Source: Methylomicrobium sp035916875 (GTDB taxonomy: Bacteria > Pseudomonadota > Gammaproteobacteria > Methylococcales > Methylomonadaceae). From it: 64,000 nucleotides of DNA. Location: positions 1 to 64,000 of the forward strand of contig NZ_JAXUHN010000091.1 in assembly GCF_035916875.1 (NCBI RefSeq). The letters run 5' to 3'. The position numbers and the translations under genes were made by a program. Below the pieces are notes generated by a model. It was not told where the DNA came from. It saw only the letters and a program-made list of their open reading frames with translations, and ran no database searches. Numbering within the stretch: the first letter of the stretch is position 1; each line of letters opens with the position of its first letter. This document shows positions 40,626-49,097 of the stretch, in pieces.

Positions 40626-42410
40626 TTATTCAGCAAGCCGCTTGAGATGCGCCAGAAAGTCCTCGCCGTCCATATAGCCGATAACTCGGAGTGATTTTCT
40701 TTCCCGCTGATCCGGCCCGAAAAACAGGATCGCGGGCGGGCCGACCAGCTCAAAGCGCCCGAGCAGATCCCGAGCCGCCGAGCCCTCCTCAGTCACATCG
40801 GCCTGCACCAGCACCATGGTCGACAGCGCCGCCCGCACACTGGGATCGGTAAACGTCGTGTTCTGCATCTCCAGACAGGATACACACCAGTCGGCATGAA
40901 AATCAAGCATCAACCATTGGTCTTTCCGCTCGGCCTCAGCAAGACGTTGCCGCAAATCGGCCGCGGTCTCGACTTTTTGGTAAGGCAAGGGTTCGGCCTG
41001 GCAGGCAACCGCGGCATTGCACAATACTTCCAGATAATCACGTTGCGACTTGGTCGCAATCCCGGCCAACAGCAAAACCGTATAGGTTAACGCGATGAAA
41101 CCGGTAATCTTCCAAAGCTTTTTCCAACCCAGATATATGAGCGGAATAATCATCAGCAAGCCCCACAAAACCAGCATGACCGAGGTCGGCAAGATACGCC
41201 CGAGCAGCCAGACCGCAACGGCCAAAAGCCCTACGCCGAAGACCGTCTTCGTGACGTGTAGCCAGGCGCCGGAGCGCGGCAGCAATTTGCCGGCCGATGT
41301 GCCGATCAGTAGCAACGGCAGACCCATACCCAAACCCAGCGCAAACAGCGCCAAGCCGCCCAGCAGCGCATCGCCGGACTGGCCGATATAGATCAGCGCG
41401 CCGGCCAAGGGCGCGGTCACGCACGGCCCGATCGTCAGCGCCGACAGTATGCCCATCATCGCAGCGCTCAGCCAGTTGCCGCGCCGTTGCCGGGAACTGA
41501 TCGAAGTGATTCGGGACTGGACGAAGGACGGGACCTGCAGGTTGAACAGTCCGAACATCGACAGCGCTAACAGCGCAAAGAGTCCGCTCGTACCGATCAG
41601 TATCCAGGGCTGCTGGAAAAAGGCTTGCAGATTTTGCCCGAACAGCCCGGCCAATATCCCGAAAACCGTATAAGTCAGCGCGGACGCGAGCACATAACAT
41701 AAGGACAGCGAGAAGGCCCGCCGCGTGGTCGATTCCGCGCCGTCGCCGATCACGATGCCGGATATGATCGGAATCATCGGAAAAACGCAGGGAGTAAACG
41801 CCAGCAGCAGGCCAAAACCGAGAAAGCTCGGCAGAATTAGCCAGAATGAATGTCTAGCCAACAATCCCGCGATCCGATCCGGCTCCGCGACATCCGTCGG
41901 TTGCGCCGCGAGCGGAGCGGTCATGTCAGCGCCAGACTTGGCGGCCTCCGGCAAATCGAAGGTAACGGTCTTCCAAATCGGTAAATAACAGACGCGGCCT
42001 TCGGCGCAGCCTTGATAGCGCAGATCGATCACCAATCGGTTTGTCTTGGCGTCCAGGCGGCGGAGAGGCAACTGGGCAGTCACTCTTCCCCGGTAGATTT
42101 CGACATCGCCGAAAAATGTGTCCTGCTTGTCATCGCCTTTCGGCAACACCGGCGTTCCCGCCTCAATGCCGGCGGTTTGCGAGACAAATTTGACCTTATC
42201 CCGATACAGATAATAGCCATCGGCAATGGACCAGGAGAACGTCAGTGTCTCGGAGTTTTTGACCGCATAAGTCAATTCAAAAGCCGCATCGGGATCGAGC
42301 AATCCCGCCTCACCGACCGCGAATACCGCGCTTACCGGCCAAAGCCAGAGACAGCAAAGCAAAATCGTAAAACCGATGCTGCAACTTTGCTTTTCAATCC
42401 ATGCGTTCAT
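40626..42410 (-). CDS. dsbD: Thiol:disulfide interchange protein DsbD
   Basis: The 594-aa protein carries electrons from cytoplasmic thioredoxin to periplasmic DsbC, CcmG and similar proteins. A signal peptide is followed by the n-domain with the redox pair Cys135/Cys141 (YQGCAEGRVCYLP). The eight-helix core has cysteines in FTPCVFPMIP and IGPCVTAPLAGAL, and the C-terminal thioredoxin domain has ADWCVSCLEMQ. All six catalytic cysteines are present. It would supply reductant for cytochrome c and copper-protein maturation. Confidence 0.96.
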   Translation of the reverse strand: MNAWIEKQSCSIGFTILLCCLWLWPVSAVFAVGEAGLLDPDAAFELTYAVKNSETLTFSWSIADGYYLYRDKVKFVSQTAGIEAGTPVLPKGDDKQDTFFGDVEIYRGRVTAQLPLRRLDAKTNRLVIDLRYQGCAEGRVCYLPIWKTVTFDLPEAAKSGADMTAPLAAQPTDVAEPDRIAGLLARHSFWLILPSFLGFGLLLAFTPCVFPMIPIISGIVIGDGAESTTRRAFSLSLCYVLASALTYTVFGILAGLFGQNLQAFFQQPWILIGTSGLFALLALSMFGLFNLQVPSFVQSRITSISSRQRRGNWLSAAMMGILSALTIGPCVTAPLAGALIYIGQSGDALLGGLALFALGLGMGLPLLLIGTSAGKLLPRSGAWLHVTKTVFGVGLLAVAVWLLGRILPTSVMLVLWGLLMIIPLIYLGWKKLWKITGFIALTYTVLLLAGIATKSQRDYLEVLCNAAVACQAEPLPYQKVETAADLRQRLAEAERKDQWLMLDFHADWCVSCLEMQNTTFTDPSVRAALSTMVLVQADVTEEGSAARDLLGRFELVGPPAILFFGPDQRERKSLRVIGYMDGEDFLAHLKRLAE

Positions 42411-42429
42411 CGGCGAAGTGTGATTCCTA

Positions 42430-42678
42430 TTAACATCTGTGTGAACGAGGCGGAGGGAAAATGTTCCAGTGAAGGGGATGAGCCTGGGACAAATGCCGCA
42501 TATAAAGTGCTTCGGTAAACAGGAACAAATCAGTCACTCCCAGCAGCTTAACCATCGCGGATTTTTGTCTGAGGCTACCTTGCTCGGCTCCTTCGCGAAT
42601 CAAGGTCTGCACGATGAGCAAGCTCAGATCGAGAACCTCAGTGCTCGAGCGATAAAAAAATAACCTTGAAATTCGCAT
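42430..42678 (-). pseudogene. Possible decayed regulator fragment
   Basis: An 82-codon frame contains LSLLIVQTLIREGAEQGSLRQK, which is vaguely like the C-terminal helices of TetR-type regulators. There is no DNA-binding domain, no clear ribosome site and no neighbours in operon. It could be chance coding; the call is weak. Confidence 0.15.
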
Positions 42679-42896
42679 TTCTCAATGATCACGACGGCTG
42701 ACGTCAAAGTCTTTTTTGCATCGGAAAATCACGGAATGCGGACACTTTATAGAATCCTGCTGCCTGGCCATTTCTGCGTTGAGTTTATTAACCATAGTTG
42801 CCGTAAGATATGAACAGTTTTACTTCGGCAGACTCAAATAATCGAAGTTCCAAACAATATGAAATGCTTGATTTATACCATTCATTTTAAGCCGTG

Positions 42897-42934
42897 TCGG
42901 ACATGCTTTTCATGCCCGATTTTTTTATTTTTTT
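42897..42934 (+). terminator. Orphan rho-independent terminator (plus strand)
   Basis: The stem TCGGACATG-CTTTT-CATGCCCGA has one mismatch and is followed by TTTTTTTATTTTTTT. This is a classic terminator for plus-strand transcription, yet no plus-strand gene precedes it for over 2.5 kb. A short upstream RNA is possible; TTGAGT at 42779 and TAAGAT at 42804 are only a weak promoter candidate (19-bp spacer). Confidence 0.7.
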
Positions 42935-43246
42935 GATATACCAACAACTTTGGGATTCGGCTACTGACTTTGTTGACTTGAATGCAGCCAATGAAAATTG
43001 CTCCAAAGCAGTCACCGGCGATAGTTTAACTGAGTTATGCTGACTGCTAGAATTCGACCCATAGCCGCCGGTCACACCGTTTGACTGGGACGGCAGCTAT
43101 TTAGCCCAAACCGGCCTCAAAAGAAATCCTTACAAATCAGAAAATTGTTATGGGTAAATAGTTTTTAGTGATCAGCCATACACGCCAGTGCGCAAACAAG
43201 GGTGTTTGACGGCATGATAGCAACTTGACGATACACCGTCATACCA

Positions 43247-43756
43247 TTAACCGCTCATGCGTTGTAGCTTATACGTTTCGCCTGGTATTTCTAAATCAAT
43301 GCCTATTCCAGCAACAAAACGGTTCATACAATTGACGATAGCGCATAGGCTAACCGAATCGAGAAGAGCTTGTTCGTCCCATCCGACATCGAATATTCTC
43401 TGCGCATCGGTTTGGGTAATTTGATCAGGTGTGAGGGTCAATTTTTTGATGTAATGGAGAAGCGGCTTCAATTTCTCATCGACATTGGCACCGCTAATAT
43501 CGGTTTGTAATTGATCGAAGATGGCTTCATCAATACCTGATTCTACTGCTTTTTCTTTGTGCGCTTTATAGAACAATTCGCACTGGTTCAATCTCGATAT
43601 ATAAGCGATAATCAGCACACGCATTTCTTTGCTGAGGGGTGAAAAACCGCTCTTGATGTCTTCCAGTAGTTTGAACAGCAAAATTCCACGGCGAGGATAT
43701 TTTGCCAACATACCGCCGAAGCTGGTAAGGTTAGGGCTTGAGGGTAAGTATGACAT
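43247..43756 (-). CDS. AhpD-like (carboxymuconolactone decarboxylase fold) protein
   Basis: A 169-aa helical protein. It aligns by pattern with peroxidase-related AhpD-like proteins: LTSFGGMLAKYPRRGILLF, then LSKEMRVLIIAYISRLNQCELFYKAH and the C-terminal LLDSVSLCAIVNCMNRFV. The usual CxxC-x3-H active site reads CELFYKAH, so the second Cys is Phe. The redox role is therefore doubtful. GGAGA lies five nt before ATG 43756. It lies downstream of the MFS gene on the same strand, about 100 nt away. Confidence 0.75.
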   Translation of the reverse strand: MSYLPSSPNLTSFGGMLAKYPRRGILLFKLLEDIKSGFSPLSKEMRVLIIAYISRLNQCELFYKAHKEKAVESGIDEAIFDQLQTDISGANVDEKLKPLLHYIKKLTLTPDQITQTDAQRIFDVGWDEQALLDSVSLCAIVNCMNRFVAGIGIDLEIPGETYKLQRMSG

Positions 43757-43854
43757 GCTATCTCCATAAGGGATTCATTTCCACGAAAATTTGTTTTAAG
43801 CAAGCACCGATGCGGAATTGACTCATCCGTGTTCTGCTTTTTCGTTATGGCGTT

Positions 43855-45102
43855 TTATATCTTCAGTTGCTGTTCAGTTCGTACATTTACAACGAGTCCG
43901 GTAGCGACTAATGCAAACAAGCCTGAGCCGAGAAAAGCTAGATCGTAATTACCCAGTGAGCTGTGTAGATAACCCGCCGAGTAAGAAGCCAATGCCGCAC
44001 CCAGTTGATGGGCGCAGCAGACCCAGCCGAACACCACCCCGACATTGTGTTTGCCGAACAGATCGGCGGTCAGTGCCGAGGTCGCCGGCACCGTGGAGAG
44101 CCAGTTCAAACCATAAACCACTGAAAACAGCATCAGCTGTTCGGTGGACTCGACATAGGGCAGCGCCATCAGCGACAGGCCGCGCAAGACATAATAAATC
44201 GCCAACAGCCTTCGTTTGTCGAAGCGGTCGCAAAGCCAGCCGGAGAATAGGGTGCCGATGATGTCAGCCGCCCCCATCAAACCCAGCGATACCGCCATCG
44301 TCATTTCTGTGAAACCATGCTCGATGCCGTGCGGAATCAGATGGGTCTGGAATAGACCGGACGTGGTGAAACCGCAAATCGCGAAACTGCCGGCCAATAT
44401 CCAAAACTGGGGTTGACCCAGGGCGGCATGCATCGGACAAGGGTCTGCCGACACAGGCTTTGTCTCTTCTCCCACAGCACCGTAGGCACGCAACCTTTTT
44501 AGGATAGGTTCGTCAGCGAGTAAATAGGCCGAGAGCGGCAACACCAGCAATCCCAACAGTCCCGCCAACAGCAGAAGGGCCGGCCGCCAGCCGAAGTCGA
44601 TGTTGATCTGCATTACCAGCGGCGTGAAAATCAGCTGCCCCGAGGAGAACGCCGCGCCAAGAATGCCTAGCGCCAATCCGCGCTGCTCCCGAAACCAGCG
44701 GTTGATCAAGGCCGAACCCAGCACGATTGAAGTTCCCCCGGAACCGATGCCGGCGATTACTCCCCACAGTAGATACCACTGCCAAAGTTCGCTCATGACC
44801 GTGCAGGCCCCGGCGGCCAGCGCCAGCAACGCAATGCTGGCCAAACAAACGCGCTTAGGTCCGTAGAGGTCCATCCAACGGCCCAGCCACGGCGAGGACA
44901 CCCCGAACAGCAGCAGATTCACCGCTACCGCACCGCTGATTGCATCCCGTCCCCAACCAAACTCTCTTTCCAGTGCCAGCATCAAAATGCCGGGCACCGA
45001 CCTCAGCGCGGCAGCCACAAACAGACACGCAAAGGTCGCCGCCAACACAATCCAGGCATAATGCAAACGGTGTGGAACGGAACGTGTCACCCCTTGCCTC
45101 AT
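43855..45102 (-). CDS. MFS transporter (OFA/monocarboxylate type), in line with pxmABC
   Basis: A 415-aa protein with 12 predicted membrane helices. The first-loop motif GRWMDLYGPKRV and the later GWLCDRFDKRRLL are MFS signatures, and the composition resembles oxalate/formate antiporter or monocarboxylate transporters. Starts at 45126 (TTG) and 45120 (ATG) would overlap pxmC; 45102 follows its stop. The overlap or 7-nt spacing indicates co-transcription with pxmABC. The substrate is unknown; a C1 or carboxylate compound is only a guess. Confidence 0.85.
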   Translation of the reverse strand: MRQGVTRSVPHRLHYAWIVLAATFACLFVAAALRSVPGILMLALEREFGWGRDAISGAVAVNLLLFGVSSPWLGRWMDLYGPKRVCLASIALLALAAGACTVMSELWQWYLLWGVIAGIGSGGTSIVLGSALINRWFREQRGLALGILGAAFSSGQLIFTPLVMQINIDFGWRPALLLLAGLLGLLVLPLSAYLLADEPILKRLRAYGAVGEETKPVSADPCPMHAALGQPQFWILAGSFAICGFTTSGLFQTHLIPHGIEHGFTEMTMAVSLGLMGAADIIGTLFSGWLCDRFDKRRLLAIYYVLRGLSLMALPYVESTEQLMLFSVVYGLNWLSTVPATSALTADLFGKHNVGVVFGWVCCAHQLGAALASYSAGYLHSSLGNYDLAFLGSGLFALVATGLVVNVRTEQQLKI

Positions 45103-45109
45103 GTCGGAT

Positions 45110-45883
45110 TTATTCCGCATCTTCAATCTGATCCAGCAGCGCGATCAGCCGCGTCACGCCTTGCAGCAGGATGCCGCCTACGCCCAGCGCGAACCAGACG
45201 CCGATCACGAAGCCCCAGTGAATCGGCGCCGCGAAGAACTCCTCCCTGAACCAGAAGGTGTGCCCCCATTCGTTGAAACCGACGCTGACCAGGATCATGA
45301 ACGGGCCGAACACCGCGAGCGTCAATGGCAGCGAGATGCCTTTGGCATACAGCGGCAGCCGGGTTCTGGCATACAACCAAGCACAGCCGCCCAGGATCAC
45401 ATACAACGGAAAATTGAAGTAAAACTCGATGATGTGGTTGGCAGTGAACGGCGTATCCCGAATCGCCACCTGATGCCAGGAATTGTCCTGTTCGGCAAAA
45501 TAGCTGCCGGCCCAATACACCGCAAAGGTGTAGATACTGATCCACATCGTCAGCACGAAATAACGGCGTATCTCTTCCTTGGGCTCCAGCCGGTCAAGTT
45601 GCTTGTCGCGCGTGAACCATAAATAGGCCCACAGTCCGGTCATTACCACCGCGATCACCGCGAGTTCAATATAAAACAACCGCATCCAGTACTGCTCGAA
45701 CGCCGGCTCGGTAGAATCGAGCCCAGCTGAAACCGCAAAAGCGCCCTGATACAGGCGCAAGCCGATATACATGACGGTCAGCGCGCCGAAAGTTTTCAGG
45801 TATCTCGGCAAATCCTGCAAATACCAGGGCAGCGGATGGGCGTTTTCTGTCGCCGAGGCGATGTGTTCGGATGTAGTAGCCAT
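45110..45883 (-). CDS. pxmC: Divergent particulate methane/ammonia monooxygenase subunit C (PxmC)
   Basis: The 257-aa membrane subunit matches the PmoC pattern: SAGLDSTEPAFEQYWM and WAGSYFAEQDNSWHQ. Ligands of the two PmoC copper sites are all present: Asp133, His137, His150, and Asn204, His208, His222 (NEWGH, then PIHW), with the same spacings as M. capsulatus D156/H160/H173 and N227/H231/H245. It is third in the A-B-C order, which distinguishes pxm from pmoCAB. It starts 17 nt after pxmB. Confidence 0.95.
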   Translation of the reverse strand: MATTSEHIASATENAHPLPWYLQDLPRYLKTFGALTVMYIGLRLYQGAFAVSAGLDSTEPAFEQYWMRLFYIELAVIAVVMTGLWAYLWFTRDKQLDRLEPKEEIRRYFVLTMWISIYTFAVYWAGSYFAEQDNSWHQVAIRDTPFTANHIIEFYFNFPLYVILGGCAWLYARTRLPLYAKGISLPLTLAVFGPFMILVSVGFNEWGHTFWFREEFFAAPIHWGFVIGVWFALGVGGILLQGVTRLIALLDQIEDAE

Positions 45884-45900
45884 GATGTACTCCTAAATAA

Positions 45901-47139
45901 TTAACTGAATTTGGGGATGACAGCGGCGGAAATGCTGGAGATATAGCGTTTACCCAGCAAGTCGTCGTAAAGAAACAGCAGTCCGCCGATGCGGCTGTCG
46001 GCATCACGAATCAGGCCGTCGAGTTTCTCCGATTCCCAGGCCGCATCGTGGGCGACGAAGGTCAACACGCGCTGTTCGCCGGGTTGAACTGACTGCTTGT
46101 CGTCGATGTTCAGGCCGGCAGTCGTTATCGCGTCACCGTCCGGTTTGTGCCTTGCTGCGGGTAGCTCAGGATTGATGAAATGGACGTTGCCGGTGGAAAA
46201 TTCGCCAATCCGCACTGCACTTTGGCTGCGGTTGTCGATTTTGATCTGCAATACCATGGCGCGTTGCGCCACGTTATATTCGGCTTTCAAGGCGTCAACA
46301 TTGACCGTACCGGCATTGACCTGGGCAGGCAGCGGCAGAATCTGATCCAGTCCGGCTTGCAACGGGATGGTGTCCGGGTAGCGATTGATCTCCATCGCAT
46401 TGAAAGCCAGCACCAGGACAGGCACGCCGACGAGCACCGCCTTGGCGATCAGCTTATCGTTGGTAGTGATCAGTTCGTGTTCCAGGCCTGCCTCCAGCAT
46501 CCGGTAACGGCTGATGAATAACGGCCGGCGCACCCACCACAGCAGCCAAGCAGTGGCCAGCACGCCCCAGAACAGATGCCAGAACACGCCATTGCCAAAA
46601 CCGAAGCTTTCCATGTCGATGATTTCGCCGTGGATGGTTTTAACCGTGTTATTAAAGTCAGCCGCTTCGCCGCCGATTTCCAGCCAGGCGCCCGGGCCCA
46701 TGACTTGGCCGGCGTCCTTCAAATTGAAGAAGGGATGGATGTGGTAACGGCCCGGTAAACGCCCTTTCAGCACAACCTTGAACTCATAGTCGCCGCCCGG
46801 CTGCAAGGCCACCGAATTGGTCCAGGGCTTGCCGTTCAGGTAGCGCTCGGTGCGGATCAGCACCGGCCCGGGTGTGGAAATATTCAGAAAGGTCGCTTCC
46901 GGCTTGGGTACGCTGACAGGCCAGTCCTCGGCGACATGAAACTTGCCGCTGACGCTGACTTCTTCGTTAACGTTGAATTTTTGCGTGGACCATTGCACGT
47001 CATACCACTGTATCGTACGCATCCTAATGAACGGTTCCAGGGCTTTTTCGCCGTGCGCCAACGCCGCAGGCATCTCCAGCACGAACAGCGCGCCTATCCA
47101 CAACATGGCGATGAGCCAAGGCTTGATGAGGGTTTTCAT
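45901..47139 (-). CDS. pxmB: Divergent particulate methane/ammonia monooxygenase subunit B (PxmB)
   Basis: The 412-aa subunit has a signal peptide ending MPAALA before HGEKALEPF, two periplasmic cupredoxin domains and two membrane helices (about 190-210 and 232-255). The CuB ligands are conserved: His29, which becomes the mature N-terminus, and His133/His135 in GRYHIHPFF. It starts 12 nt after pxmA. Confidence 0.95.
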   Translation of the reverse strand: MKTLIKPWLIAMLWIGALFVLEMPAALAHGEKALEPFIRMRTIQWYDVQWSTQKFNVNEEVSVSGKFHVAEDWPVSVPKPEATFLNISTPGPVLIRTERYLNGKPWTNSVALQPGGDYEFKVVLKGRLPGRYHIHPFFNLKDAGQVMGPGAWLEIGGEAADFNNTVKTIHGEIIDMESFGFGNGVFWHLFWGVLATAWLLWWVRRPLFISRYRMLEAGLEHELITTNDKLIAKAVLVGVPVLVLAFNAMEINRYPDTIPLQAGLDQILPLPAQVNAGTVNVDALKAEYNVAQRAMVLQIKIDNRSQSAVRIGEFSTGNVHFINPELPAARHKPDGDAITTAGLNIDDKQSVQPGEQRVLTFVAHDAAWESEKLDGLIRDADSRIGGLLFLYDDLLGKRYISSISAAVIPKFS

Positions 47140-47151
47140 AGTAGATTCTCC

Positions 47152-47904
47152 TTAGATTTTAGCCAGGTAACGCACGGTGGCGAACCACTTGCCGATATAC
47201 CACCACAGTACATACATCAACGAACACAGCAACGCCGAACAGAACGCCGCCAGAGGCGCCGCGTATTGACCGTAAGTGCGCAGCGTGCCGCGTTCGATGA
47301 TCCGCAGGTATTCCGGCATGCCGGTGCGGATGTATTGAAAACCGAACAAATCGGCGACGGTCAATTGGCTATTGGCGTATTCGACCGGTTGATGGAACAT
47401 GGCGAATATCGGCCAGTTGCTGGGATAGAACAACAACGCAAACGCCGCGCCGCCAAAGATTGCGGTGATGGTCAGACTGTTGCTCAGCATCAACATTGCA
47501 TCGAGCACCATCGCGCCGGGCAGCATCGTGGCCGGCAGCACCATGTTGATCGGGAAAAAGTTCCAATAGTGATAGGCGAAGATGCGTGCTATCCAGGTTC
47601 CGATTAATAAGGCGGCGACACACAAGGTCGCGCCGAGCGGTAAACGGAATTCATCCCACAGTACGGCCTGCACCGCCGCCGGAAAGGTGATGCCCATCAA
47701 CGGCGTGACCAACGGCCACCATTGCCGATCCTTCCAGTCCACCCAGAAGTCCCAGTCGCCGACGGTCAGCGCGAAATGCAAATGAAACGAGCCTATGAAT
47801 AAAAACAGGGCCAGAACCAGGATCAAATAATCGTAGGCGCGGGCGAGCCTGGCTTTCTCGCCTCGGTACGGTTTGAAGGACGCGATTGGAATCTGTGCGG
47901 ACAT
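47152..47904 (-). CDS. pxmA: Divergent particulate methane/ammonia monooxygenase subunit A (PxmA)
   Basis: The 250-aa membrane subunit carries the PmoA/AmoA signatures VGDWDFWVDWKDRQWWP and YHYWNFFPINMVLPATMLPGA. The ATG at 47904 follows GAGGAGA; the open frame upstream is not part of it. It is first in the operon pxmA-pxmB-pxmC. The promoter region is shared with the divergent lysR gene and contains a G10 run about 90 bp upstream. Reported pxm expression in other methanotrophs is linked to low oxygen; whether that holds here cannot be seen. Confidence 0.95.
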   Translation of the reverse strand: MSAQIPIASFKPYRGEKARLARAYDYLILVLALFLFIGSFHLHFALTVGDWDFWVDWKDRQWWPLVTPLMGITFPAAVQAVLWDEFRLPLGATLCVAALLIGTWIARIFAYHYWNFFPINMVLPATMLPGAMVLDAMLMLSNSLTITAIFGGAAFALLFYPSNWPIFAMFHQPVEYANSQLTVADLFGFQYIRTGMPEYLRIIERGTLRTYGQYAAPLAAFCSALLCSLMYVLWWYIGKWFATVRYLAKI

Positions 47905-47989
47905 GAAAGTTCTCCTCGATGAAATCGTGATAATCGGTATGAGTTTTTCCGGACAAGCCGGGCGCGTCGCCCACATTAGATCGGTCCGT

Positions 47990-47999
47990 GGGGGGGGGG
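47990..47999. repeat. Homopolymer run of ten G in the pxmA-lysR promoter region
   Basis: GTGGGGGGGGGGAATC: ten consecutive G on the plus strand, 86-95 nt upstream of pxmA and 163 nt upstream of lysR. Such runs are prone to slippage and could alter promoter spacing. No other comparable G run was noticed in the window. Confidence 0.9.
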
Positions 48000-48063
48000 A
48001 ATCCTAGTCGCTGGGGCGTGACGACGCGCTCGGTGGATACGATAGGTAAAAACAGCCGGGCTG

Positions 48064-48081
48064 TGAAATGTATAAATTTCA
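48064..48081. promoter_or_regulatory. Candidate LysR-type operator
   Basis: TGAAAT-GTATAA-ATTTCA is a perfect inverted repeat centred between pxmA (160 bp away) and lysR (80 bp away). AT-rich dyads with T and A at the ends are typical of LysR sites next to their own gene. A looser pair TTACC...GGTAA occurs near 48123-48155. Confidence 0.4.
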
Positions 48082-48161
48082 TCGCACCATCAAGACTGTT
48101 CATGTCGCAATCGACTGAAATTAGTTACCATGTAGCAACCTTTGATAGCGGTAATCGACAC

Positions 48162-49097
48162 ATGGCTAATCTGCGTAGTTTTGATTTGAACCTTTTGCTG
48201 GCTTTCGACCTACTGATGCGGGAGCGCAATGTCACCCGTGCCGCAGAACAGATGTTCGTTACCCAGTCAGCGATGAGCCATATCCTGCACCGCTTGCGTC
48301 AGCAATTCGACGATCCGCTGCTGGTAAAAACGCCGACGGGTATGCAACCGACGGTGAGAGCATTGGCGCTGGTAGAGCCGGTGCACGCCTTGCTGCTGGA
48401 AATGGAGCGGCTGCTGGAACTTCCGCAAGACTTTGATCCTGCGGCCAGCCAGCGCCGCTTTAGCTTGGCAGCCACCGATTACATGGAGTTTTTGCTGTTA
48501 CCGGATCTCTCGCGACTGATCGAGCAAGCCGCGCCCGGTATCGACATTCATGTCAAACGCACGGAATCGGCGTTTCCAATGGCGCAACTGGAAAACGGTA
48601 GTCTGGATGTGGTGCTGGGGTTTGCTTCGGTGCTGGAACCGCCGACACATCTATGCTGCGAATATCTATTCAGCGATCGGATGGCTTGCGTATTGCGCCA
48701 TCAGCATCCACGAATCCACGGCGCGCCGTCGTTACAGGAGTATCTGACGGCATCACATATGTTGATCTCGCGCACCGGCAGTCAGCTTGGGGCGGTAGAC
48801 GCCAAACTGACTGAACTGGGCTTGGAACGCCACATTAAGCTGATTGTGCCGCATTTTCTGTCAGCGCCGTTGATCGTCGCCCAGACCGACATGATTTTGT
48901 CGCTGCCGTACCGGATCGCCGCCCAGTTCAAGACGTTTGCGGCCCTGGACATTGTGCCGGTCCCAATCGACCTGCCGGATTACGATCTGGTGATGATATG
49001 GCATCCGCTGCGAGAAAAAGATCCGGCCCATTGCTGGCTGCGTGAGCAGATCGCTTTAATAGGCCGGAATATAGACTCGAACGAGGTGTTGATTTAA
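48162..49097 (+). CDS. LysR-family regulator divergent from pxmABC
   Basis: A 311-aa LTTR. The N-terminal winged helix shows FDLNLLLAFDLLMRERNVTRAAEQMFVTQSAMSHILHRLR; the C-terminal effector domain follows (AATDYMEFLLLPDLSRLIEQ), NodD/PcaQ-like. The ATG at 48162 gives the family N-terminus MANLRSFDLNLL. The divergent position makes it the likely regulator of pxmABC. Its stop overlaps the convergent royal-jelly-family gene by 3 nt. Confidence 0.93.
   Translation: MANLRSFDLNLLLAFDLLMRERNVTRAAEQMFVTQSAMSHILHRLRQQFDDPLLVKTPTGMQPTVRALALVEPVHALLLEMERLLELPQDFDPAASQRRFSLAATDYMEFLLLPDLSRLIEQAAPGIDIHVKRTESAFPMAQLENGSLDVVLGFASVLEPPTHLCCEYLFSDRMACVLRHQHPRIHGAPSLQEYLTASHMLISRTGSQLGAVDAKLTELGLERHIKLIVPHFLSAPLIVAQTDMILSLPYRIAAQFKTFAALDIVPVPIDLPDYDLVMIWHPLREKDPAHCWLREQIALIGRNIDSNEVLI

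Larger units (their letters stand above)
42411..43246. other. About 830 bp without a supported gene
   Basis: Between dsbD and the AhpD-like gene only doubtful frames occur (see separate remnant entry). An orphan plus-strand terminator lies at 42897. The segment is AT-richer than its surroundings and may contain a small RNA or decayed sequence. Confidence 0.5.

Noticed and set aside
42887..43075. 62-aa minus-strand frame
   Set aside because: Covers the orphan terminator sequence, is low in complexity and has no ribosome site.
43855..47904. Canonical pmoCAB reading of the monooxygenase operon
   Set aside because: The first gene has the PmoA signature and the last the PmoC signature, so the order is A-B-C (pxm).
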